64,000 nt of DNA from Cheiracanthium punctorium (taxonomy: Eukaryota > Arthropoda > Arachnida > Araneae > Cheiracanthiidae), in assembly GCA_038373885.1 (NCBI GenBank), contig JAWZYV010001829.1, positions 992,001 to 1,056,000 of the forward strand, given 5' to 3'. Shown piece after piece: positions 55,816 through 64,000 of the stretch; the stretch's first letter is position 1, and each line of letters starts with the position of its first letter. A program made the position numbers and the translations under genes. The notes below the pieces were generated by a model that was not told where the DNA came from, made no database searches, and saw only the letters and a program-made list of their open reading frames with translations.

Positions 55816-57238
55816 GAAGAGAACTAACTGTAACTTTAATTTTGAGTTTAGCAAAAAAAGAAAATAGCATATCGCCACGTTTACCTTTGACATGCAATTT
55901 TCGAAAAAAAAATTTTTTTTCCTTTTTCTCTCTTAACTAGAAGTCAAAGCCCGATGTGGAGGCAATTACAACAGGCGTTACAAAAAAACATTTGAAGAAA
56001 ATATGGCTATACTCAATGTAGTTCATCTTTGTCCATCTTAAATGAATAACTTCAAATTCAATTTTTATTATGTACTCAAATCGAATTTAATGCTCTTCTG
56101 GAAACGCGCGGAAACTTTTCGCATTCGAACGATTTCGTTTCGTGTAAAAAGACCCTCTTTTATCGATGCTTCTTGCAGACGGCATGCATAATGAAAAATA
56201 AATAAATAACTATGTTATCGGGAAAATTGTTCAGAACGAACTGAAACCACAGTTTTGCCTCCAAAGACTGATGACCCTGATTTCAAATATGACGTCATTG
56301 TCACTTGCAGAGCCTAATTTTGCCACGCAAATGATTCACTTTTTTTACTCTCGGAAATAAAATAGAGCTAAAAATAGCAAAAAATTGCTTAAAAATTAGG
56401 GAACGGGTGAATTTTCAGATTTTCAAAATATCACAGATTGTTTTCTATATTTTTATACATAATTATGAAAAATATCAAGCCGATCGTACCAACGGTGTAG
56501 ATATTATTGCACGTTTTGTGGTGTTTGATCTTTTTGAACCTTTTAATCTTCTTGGAGTAATGGCGGTAAAAGTCTTATCTTGAAGTGGTTACCCGGAATT
56601 GTTAGAGAGTCAGTCTGGGATCAGCGTAACTATAGCTTAATAACCCTGGATGTTTAAATATTTAAATTATTATTTTAAGTTGTTGTTAAATTATTATTAT
56701 TATTATGTCGAATTTGGTGGCTATCTTGCTTAGAGCTTCAGTTACAGGAATTTTAATATTGCTTATGGCTTGTTTCATAGTTAAAGTATTCTATTTAAGT
56801 ACAAGTACAGAAACTCCGTTGTAGGAGTAAATGCACAGCGGTCATTTAAAAAAAAAAAGAAGAACAAAAAAGAGAGAGAGAAAAAAAAAAAAACTGCGGA
56901 TCTATGGATCTCTACCGGCCGTTCCGTTGAACCAATCGAGATGAGATTTCAGGTACAGTAATTCAGAGATATGAGTTCGGAATCAGGGAATGTAATTCCG
57001 AACCTGTTGCGCTGAAACATGATCCAGCTGGAACCCATACGAATGTTTGCTGGACTAGTCTCGCTATATTATGACCGTAATAAATTACTTTTTTTTTTCT
57101 GCAATTTGACGGCGCCTTTCCAATCATCAATTGCGGAAAAAGTTTGCATATTTATGTATATTAGTGAACAATACACGAATCAATAATTAAAAAAAAATAA
57201 TTATCTTCAGCGGAAGACTTGATTAAACATTATACATA
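55816..57238. other. Intergenic, nothing recognised
   Basis: A purine-rich run lies near 56849-56893. TGACGTCA occurs at about 56291. No ORF above 60 codons and no paired ends. Confidence 0.4.
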
Positions 57239-57738
57239 CTGTAAAAGCACACATTTTCGCGAGGCTTTAATTTTCGCGAGTCCGTCCTAATCGCGAAAAT
57301 TAAATCCTCGTGAAACATTTTTCGCTTCAAATAATAATAAAAAATCAGAATTTTCCACTTAATAAAATTTAATGATTTATTGCACAGTTACAAACTCTTT
57401 CTTGACAAATTTTTTTCTTACAACTTGACTTTCTTTCTTACAACTATTTTTTGAATATAAAAAATTAATATAACTAATAGAATGCAACTTATTCACTTAC
57501 AATATTTATACAAGCTCCTTTGAAGACATTCAAAATGGGGTGGGGGAGGACGAACTTTTCGGACAAACTTCGGAAGTTTCTTAAAATGCCCTATGCAAAA
57601 AAAATTCTATATTCAGGTACTTTCTGATTTTTCAACTTTCGGGTCTATTCATATAAAATTCGGTAAATTTTCATCTTGTGAAATCACCGACATCATTTTC
57701 GCGAAAATTACGGCTCGCGAAAATAAGTGCTTTAACAG
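57239..57738. mobile_element. 500-bp TA-flanked MITE (CTGTAAAAGCAC ends, TTTCGCGA motifs)
   Basis: Ends CTGTAAAAGCACACATTTTC and ...AATAAGTGCTTTAACAG are inverted, with TA on both sides (57237-57238 and 57739-57740), so it is Tc1/mariner-like by target site. TTCGCGA recurs subterminally, at least twice near each end in both orientations, like repeated transposase-binding motifs. AT-rich centre, no ORF. Confidence 0.85.
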
Positions 57739-57740
57739 TA

Positions 57741-58260
57741 CTTTTCGCTAACTTCCCAACCACCAACTGAGCTTAAATATTCATACTAATGTATCTTACC
57801 GAACAATCACGAATCAGTTAAAGTAAATAAGTATAATATAAAAAGTTTAGATTTTGGTATTTAATTTTTTTTTGTTCACACTTTCAATTTTTTTACTAAA
57901 ATTAGTTCAAGAAACAATTTACTGAATTTGTTCTCTTTTGCGCGCTTTCTCCAGCAACTAAGAAATAACGCTGAGTATGTTAATGTGCCCCTATAATTTT
58001 CATATTTCTGTGAAATATTTTCTTTACATAAAATTAAGCGTCCAATTAAAAACGTTTCCCTTTTCCCACTATCTCTGAAATCAACAGTTTATTCTAAAGA
58101 CCGGGGAAAATACTCATCTGAAGTTGTCAAGCAATGCTTTCGTGGGATCCATCGTGTGATTCATCAATGAATTTCAATCCTGAAATCCCGCCAATCCAAA
58201 AACAGTGAGGGATTACTTTAATCATCAGCGCACTAGAAAATGATGATGAAGATGTAAACA
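57741..58260. other. Intergenic, nothing recognised
   Basis: No motifs or repeats found. Confidence 0.4.
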
Positions 58261-58547
58261 AACTTTGAATAGTTTTACTTTTTGAAAATAATGTGTGATA
58301 ACATCATTTTAGTGGACCTAGTGATGACGTAAAAGTTTCTGTTCTCAGGCCAGGGGCGTAGCCAGGGGGGGGGGGTATATCGGGATATATCCCCCCCCCA
58401 AATTTTTGGATTAGTGATGAAATTCCGTCTATTTATACAGATATAAGTTCATATCCCCCCCCCGAATTTTTTCCAGGTTCATATCCCCCCCCCGAAAAAT
58501 TTTCTTGGCTACGCGCCTGTCTCAGGCATTGTATATCTAGGTGGTGG
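58261..58547 (+). mobile_element. Family A MITE copy A11, right half only, split by a MITE
   Basis: It begins AACTTTGAATAGTTTTACTT, continues TGATGACGTAAAAGTTTCTG and TTCTCAGGC, is interrupted at 58351-58519, then resumes ATTGTATATCTAGGTGGTGG. Subfamily of A7/A8. The left half is absent. Confidence 0.75.
58351..58519. mobile_element. 169-bp hAT MITE (GGATATATCCCCC type), copy 2
   Basis: Ends CAGGGGCGTAGCCAGG and ...TTGGCTACGCGCCTG, exact 8-bp TSD TCTCAGGC (58343-58350 and 58520-58527) inside family A copy A11. Near-identical interior to 34956-35119. Confidence 0.93.
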
Positions 58548-59080
58548 TGGTGCATTTCATCCTCCGCTCCCACCTAAGCACAATCCTGGACCCTTGATTT
58601 ATCTAATCTTTTGCGTTCTGGCTACTTATATCTGAAATCCGTCAAATTTAAGGGGGGGGGGGGGGATCGGACTACCGTCAGCCAAACATAAACATTCACA
58701 AGCGAGTATTTTACTTATCAAATCTTGTGTTAAAAAAATATAATTTGTAGTGATAGAATCATTTGCTGCTGATTTTTTATAGTAAATCTGATATATGGGA
58801 CGGCACCAGTCTGCCGATCTAAACTATTGCAAATCGATCTTCATGCAAGAGAAATGCCCGATAATCATTCCTGCTCAGAAATCAATGATACAGCTGAACT
58901 GAAAATGACTCAAAGCCAATACGAAATCGTGTGTGAAAGAAGACTGACAAGAAAACCCCCCGTCCTATTTTTTCTCCTTCAAAGCTGGTTCAATTCTGCA
59001 TGCAGTAATAATGACACATGATATCGCTAATCACCGGAGTCATGTGTCTGCGACAGCTAAAGTGTACCCAGCTGGAAAAG
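58548..59080. other. Intergenic, nothing recognised
   Basis: G tract near 58653-58666. The 64-codon ORF at 58827-59021 has no motif. Confidence 0.4.
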
Positions 59081-59083
59081 ACA

Positions 59084-59480
59084 AAATATAAAGGCACCAC
59101 TTCTTTCCGAGATCATTTTAAAATTATTTCCACGTGCCTTCCGCTCGTGAAATTCGGAGAAAATCCCTTGATCATTCTCGGAGATTTGAATTAAGAAACC
59201 ACGACCAGAAAAGAATCCCAGAGAGCCGAAGCGAGAGGAGAAAATCTTTTCTTCTTTTACCTGTAGCTCTATCGCGGCGCAGGCGCACTGGCGACACAGC
59301 TATTTCTGGTTTGCCGGCCCTAGCAACTAGCAAAGAACTCCTCGTTCGTGCTGGTGCTATAACCGGAGGCCTTGGTTTATTGAGTCACGTGGTTGCACTC
59401 AGTTGCCGGGCTCAGTTCTTCGCTTTCCGCTTGGCGACTTTTTTGCTTTTTGCTGCTTGCTGAAGAAATGCGTGGTGAAA
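59084..59480 (+). promoter_or_regulatory. Candidate promoter and first-exon region (weak)
   Basis: A TATAAA box (59087-59092), an E-box CACGTG (59131-59136) and GCGCAGGCGC (59277-59286), a near-perfect NRF1-type site, are all on one stretch. From about 59120 to 59480 the sequence is GC- and CpG-richer than anything else outside transposons. It is open for 109 codons in one frame (59134-59463), but the peptide has no recognised domain and could be 5' UTR. No convincing splice donor was found, so downstream exons are unknown and may lie beyond the window. Motif matches by chance are possible. Confidence 0.25.
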
Positions 59481-59539
59481 ATGCTGCCGTTTTAAGGCAT
59501 CGATCGCCTGCTTTGGCGAGTTATGAACATATGAAGTTT

Positions 59540-62486
59540 TTTTTTTTTTTTTTTTTTTTTAAATGGCTTATTTAACCGGAAAGATTTCTTTTTTATTACA
59601 GGGTCATGCCTCCGGTTTTGGTGACTGGTTACGGAGTTGAGAGAAGCGATAGGTTTATGATTACGATTTTTATTCTAACATGTTTCAACTTTTACGCATT
59701 ATGAAATAATATTTCACAGCTGTAAAGATTATTTCATAATTATTCTCGGCTCGGTTATTCGATTTACATTACTCCAGGCGAACTTTGTGCAAATTTAATA
59801 AGATCAAACAAAGTAAATAATCATGCATTTGATTTTAAGGTAAACAATGAAAGTAAAATAGATACGTTTAGAAAATTTATTCTATTTTTCCTTTAGAAAT
59901 AGTGACGCTAGTTTTTCTAAGATATCGGAAGGGCTTGAAAAAGTTTGAATAAAATATTGGAAGCGAGTTCATAAAAATAAATTGTAGAATGGATGTAATA
60001 TGAATACATAATTTATCGCGAAATACTTATTATTATTTTTTTAATATTATAAAATTATAAAAATAATATTAATATTTGTGAGAGTGAGTTGGTAAATATT
60101 CTTGATTTGTAATTTTCAGCCAATAGCAAGTTTTAAAAAAAATCGTTCGAAGAAAACTAAACCTATTTCAAATACTTGAACACAAAATTAACAGTATCAG
60201 GGACCCGAACAGTTTCACTATTTTTTCCCCATTCAGCACTATTTTAGGGATACATATTGTTTTATTTCTGTCCCTAGTTTTCTAAAATTGTTCCCGATTG
60301 AAGTTCATTGAAAAATTTGATATTGGAAACATTGTCTTATCTTGAAGTTAATACGATAAATTTTAATTTAATTTAATTTTACGTAAATGAATCTATATAT
60401 CTCAAAACACATATGTAGCTATAGATTCTTCCAGGCTCTCTTTGATACTGTCTGAGCATGCACACACGCCGACCAATGAGTACTAGAATAAGCCTGTCTT
60501 TGCACATATTAACTGCATTTCATAAGATGTTTTTTGACTCTGTCGGAGCATGTTTGTATACTCGACACTAGCTCACTTATAGTTCGTTTGGCGAATGATT
60601 AACGAGAAAAACCTGTCTCTAAACGTAGATTTTCTTATATTTATTTCTTATGATTTTGAGTAAGCAGTAAGTAAATTACGTCTTTAGATGAGTCATATAA
60701 TGTGCGTAAAATAGAAAGAGGTGGAAATTGTTTATTTAGGGTACTTTCCGTATTCATTTACGGAAACGAAGAGAATCGTCTCCAAATCGGGAAAAAAAAA
60801 AAAAAAAATCTGTGGCATGTAGTTGATAATTGGAGCTTTTGCAGTTCATTATTGTAGATAGTTCTTATGGCGTTACGATTTCTGAGATTCAGGATTATAA
60901 ATCCTTATTACGTAAAATAAATAAATAAATAAATCCGCTAGTTCTCTAGGAAGAAAAAGTAGGAAACAGCCCAAGCATCATGGCGGTGTAGAGGGAGATA
61001 GTGCGATAAACGGTATATTCTAATAGTAAGACAGAATGATAACTTTATCTAGGTCGGAAGGACTGCAGTAGTTCTGGCAAAATCATATAATTTAGAAGAT
61101 ATTTAAAAGCAAATTAATAGCACCATAGAAGAGTTTTAGAATGTCCCTTCACAAGCTGATTTATTATGCATTAGAGATGTACAGTGCAACGTTTAAAAAA
61201 AATAGTAAAACTTCCCCGGTCCCGGATGCTATTAGTTTTATGTTAAAGGAATTTGAAACTGGTTTAATTTTTCGGAGAATTTTTTTAAAAATATGCTACT
61301 AGTTGAAATTATAAAGCGGCACACTGTCGCAAATGCTATGTAAATAAAAATGGTCCGCGATATTTTATATTTACATCCATAATCCATTTTTTTTCTCACC
61401 CCCACTTGGCGTTATCCTTCATTTTTTACCCATTTCAAGGTGTTTTATGGCAACTCTTTACCGGCAGACAATTTTCGAATCAGCTCAGCACGCTCTACTT
61501 CTTCCATTATCTTTGGGCAAGTCCTTTTCTTTTCTTTTTTAAAGGAACAGCTTAGTTGAAAAGGAGAAAATAGCTAATCCAGTGAAGAGAAGAAAAGAAA
61601 GCAGCAGACATGAGTTTTAAAAGCCAGACAGATAATTCCATTTCCCACCGAAATTTAAAACATAATAATCATCATGGTTGAAAAATCGACGTCTCTTGCA
61701 GCAGTAAAGACGATTATACAAGTTAGATAACTTTGAGTGTGAATGTATTACAGTCAAATTCTTTAATGTATAAGCAGTTGCGAGCTTTCTGATATTTAGT
61801 TCAGAACTGATAAATTAAATGAGCCAGTAAAATCTATATGCGTTATAATATTTTAGAATTCCTTTGTTTTTGAATGTTTTTCATTGAAAAGACTTTTAAG
61901 TGTTAATACTCTTTTTAAAAAGTTGTTCGATTAAAAATATACGGACACTTTAGAATGAAGGTGCTTTTTTTAATTTTAAATTTTTTTAATAATATATTTA
62001 GAAAAGAGAATGGTGTTTATAAGCTGTTGTCGTGATAGATTAAGATGAACGAATTAGATTTCTACAAAGTAAAGGCCGTTTTCCAGATCGAGAGAGCCAA
62101 TTATCACTTGTAAGCAATAAATTTTTCGCACTGCAGAGGAAGAGGGAGATACTCCAGACAATAGGTAATTGGAGACAGTGGATAATATTGTGGTTTCACA
62201 CCCCATCTATTGTTCGGTGGAGGACAGCCAATGTGTCGCCGGCGTAGGACGCGGCCAAATATCCCCATTCAAATACATTGTAGCCGCCACAATCGTTGGG
62301 TGTGGGCAATGGCCTTAATGCATAAAATAACGGTTATAAAATTTATATTTATACATTAATTTTTTATTTTTTTGCATTCTTTTCTCTTACTTATCTATTC
62401 ACTATTTTTCATAATTTTTACTGAGACTCGCTCATCAAATTCATTTTAGTCAGAAGTGTATGAGATTCTAACCTCATGATCAGCAT
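59540..62486. other. Long AT-rich stretch without recognised features
   Basis: Homopolymers at 59537-59560 (T) and 60791-60807 (A) and a short (AAAT)n near 60917-60933. No ORF of 60 codons or more, no paired transposon ends and no RNA gene were seen. A GC-richer interval at 62200-62300 carries no identifiable motif. Confidence 0.45.
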
Positions 62487-62524
62487 CAGGGACGTAGCCA
62501 GAGGGTAGCTGAAGGGGCTACAGC
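62487..62524. mobile_element. Single end of a hAT MITE (CAGGGACGTAGCCAGAGG)
   Basis: It resembles the CAGGGGCGTAGCC ends of the MITEs above. Family A copy A12 begins directly after GGGGCTACAGC, so A12 may have landed inside this element. The opposite end is not recognisable. Confidence 0.45.
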
Positions 62525-62965
62525 AACACCTCCTAGATATAGAAAGCCTAACAACTAGTACATCACCAAGCTTTCACGTCATCAGTAGGCCTTCAAGAAT
62601 AACGTAACCACAATTTAACTCTCATAAAGTAAATCTATTTAAAATTTCTGGTGAATTTACTCACGCACAACAGTATTTTACTGATTTGAGATAGAAAATT
62701 TAATTTTACGGCAAAGGGCAAGTTTGTATCTGTAACTAATTATGTATTGTAATAAGGAAATAGATCATAATAAATTGTTTGTATAACAAAGGTATTTTCA
62801 TTTTTTATCTTTAACTTAAGATAGTTTCTAATATTTGTAGCATTTACCAGAAAATTTAAATAGTTTTACTTTATGAAACTAAATCTGTGATGACGTCACT
62901 AATTGAAGGCCTAGTGGTGACGTCAAAGCTTCCGTTGTTAGGCTTTCTATATGTAGGAGTTGTTG
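62525..62965 (+). mobile_element. Family A MITE copy A12, full length
   Basis: Ends AACACCTCCTAGATATAGAA and ...TTTCTATATGTAGGAGTTGTTG. The TSD GCTACAGC / GCTAAAGC agrees at 7 of 8 (62517-62524 and 62966-62973). Two TGACGTCA copies (62891-62898, 62918-62925) lie 27 bp apart in the right arm. This copy is a good type example of the family. Confidence 0.9.
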
Positions 62966-62973
62966 GCTAAAGC

Positions 62974-63430
62974 CACCCCCAAAATAAGTAATCATAAGAT
63001 ATGGAGAAAATTACATTTTCGTGTATAAATTTGAAATTTACTTTGAGAAATTTGAGTTTCAGCTACGGACCTAAACCAAACTCTTTCTTTTTCCCATTAG
63101 GTCTTTCGATTTGCAAAGATTCTAAACTTAATTTATGAATTTTTAAAATTCCTATTTATATGTGAACACATTTAAAAAAAAGGGCCCATCCCCCCCCCCC
63201 CAAAAAAAAAAAAATTTTTTTTTTCCTACTAGCGATACAAAAGTGGGTAGCCCGCAGAAAAAGGTACACGACCCAGTTGTTATCCGAACATTCATACGTA
63301 CTTTTACTTTCCGAACATGTACCATGTAAGGAAATTATTGTAATCATGAAAAAATGTGACTCCCAGGTTTTGGTGTATTTACACGTTTTCAGGTCTTCTG
63401 AATTCATTTATGCCATTTTTACGAGATATA
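62974..63430. other. Intergenic, homopolymer runs
   Basis: Adjacent C, A and T runs at about 63190-63225. No feature recognised. Confidence 0.4.
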
Positions 63431-63435
63431 TGTAT

Positions 63436-63482
63436 GTGTTATGTGTGTGTGTGTATGCGTGTGTGTGTGTGTGTGTGTGTGT
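63436..63482. repeat. (TG)n microsatellite
   Basis: Imperfect TG dinucleotide tract with a few A or C interruptions, directly upstream of the ~170-bp tandem units. Confidence 0.9.
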
Positions 63483-63489
63483 ATGGGAG

Positions 63490-64000
63490 TGAACACGGTA
63501 GCTCTTAAACGGTCCATTCGATTGAGCTCAAATTGGGTATATATGTTATAAACCACCGTCGCAAGACCGGTATTGATTTTGGTGTGTATAGGACTTATAG
63601 TTTTTCTACAGGGCTACGACAAAGATTTCTTTTACATTATGGCCTATGGGGGAAATTCTTGAAAGTGCGTTAGCCTTTAAACGGTACACTCGATTGAGCT
63701 CAAATTGGGTATATATGTTAAAAACCACCATCGCAAGATTGGTATTGATTTTGTTGTGTATAGGATTATAGTTTTTCTACAGGGCAGCGACAAAGATTTT
63801 TACATTATAGCATATGGGGAGAAATTCTTGAAAGTGCGCTAGCGTTTAAACGGTGCATTCGATTGAAGCTTCAACTTGGTATATATGTTTCAATTTTCCA
63901 TCGATTAAAATTTAATTAAATGCTTGGTAATGATCTCAATCGTAAGTGTTCGGAAAGTCGAGTGGAGTCACTCCAGATTTTTATATTTCGGATGGGGAAA
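63490..64000 (+). repeat. ~170-bp tandem repeat, three units, running off the window
   Basis: Units are anchored by ACGGT.CA.TCGATTGA at about 63509, 63681 and 63850 (spacings 172 and 169). Each continues TTGGGTATATATGTTA, AACCACC.TCGCAAGA, GGTATTGATTTT.TTGTGTA, TTTTTCTACAGGGC and GAAATTCTTGAAAGTGCG. The third unit diverges after about 63900. A related, older unit is at 225-480. Confidence 0.9.

Noticed and set aside
59134..59463. 109-codon ORF as a real protein
   Set aside because: An open frame in a GC-rich block is expected by chance; no domain or signal sequence is convincing. Recorded only as part of a weak promoter candidate.
63490..64000. CRISPR-like array
   Set aside because: Units are ~170 bp with no short repeat-spacer alternation, and the context is eukaryotic.
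1..64000. An undescribed defence or biosynthetic system
   Set aside because: There is no cluster of coding genes on either strand; the identifiable content is transposons and repeats.

Overview
This window reads as intergenic DNA from a repeat-rich, AT-rich eukaryotic nuclear genome. No ORF longer than 338 codons is present, and the longest one is a retrotransposon fragment. The mix of families (Jockey-type LINE, mariner-like transposase, Helitron, many hAT-like non-autonomous elements, a tRNA-related SINE) suggests an invertebrate, most plausibly an arthropod. The species cannot be fixed from sequence alone. I find no host protein-coding gene, rRNA, complete tRNA gene, CRISPR array or bacterial-style operon.

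The window is dominated by mobile DNA, and many element ends can be fixed to the base because target-site duplications (TSDs) survive. Four copies of one 2.0-2.5 kb hAT-like element lie at 17454-19665 (+), 25052-27118 (-), 39509-41528 (-) and 49710-52205 (+), each with an exact 8-bp TSD. Inside each copy sits the same ~170-bp hAT MITE with its own 8-bp TSD, so it was acquired before the host element spread. Other hAT-like elements with 8-bp TSDs are at 5901-6272, 30785-31818, 34956-35119, 45823-45976, 52938-55807 and 58351-58519; those at 32464-32650 and 45621-46583 keep degraded TSDs.

A second family (here 'family A') is a ~430-bp MITE with roughly 100-bp terminal inverted repeats and 8-bp TSDs, in about twelve copies (2011, 5198, 16930, 17396, 37673, 38210, 41618, 44411, 49000, 49694, 58261, 62525). 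Its arms repeatedly carry TGACGTCA, the consensus CRE/ATF palindrome. Several copies are split by later insertions: hAT copies 1 and 4, a Jockey element and a 169-bp MITE. A third family ('family C', TA-flanked, starting GCTGCCAAC) is at 21080, 36266, 39411 and 46953, with degraded relatives near 23.9-24.2 kb and 35.4 kb.

The most informative locus is 30.2-34.7 kb. An old Jockey LINE pseudogene was interrupted by a Helitron (30468-33541) at an exact A/T junction, such that the LINE reading frame continues across the two flanks. The Helitron itself holds two hAT-like insertions, and a mariner-like fragment (33583-33890) lies just beyond it. A younger, 5'-truncated Jockey fragment with an uninterrupted reverse-transcriptase ORF is at 42131-44165. 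Both window edges and 3.2-3.8 / 47.2-48.5 kb carry diverged tandem units of ~160-170 bp. The long stretches 9.7-13.6, 20.1-23.9, 27.1-30.2 and 55.8-62.5 kb hold little that is recognisable; the only promoter-like candidate is a weak one at 59.08-59.48 kb.
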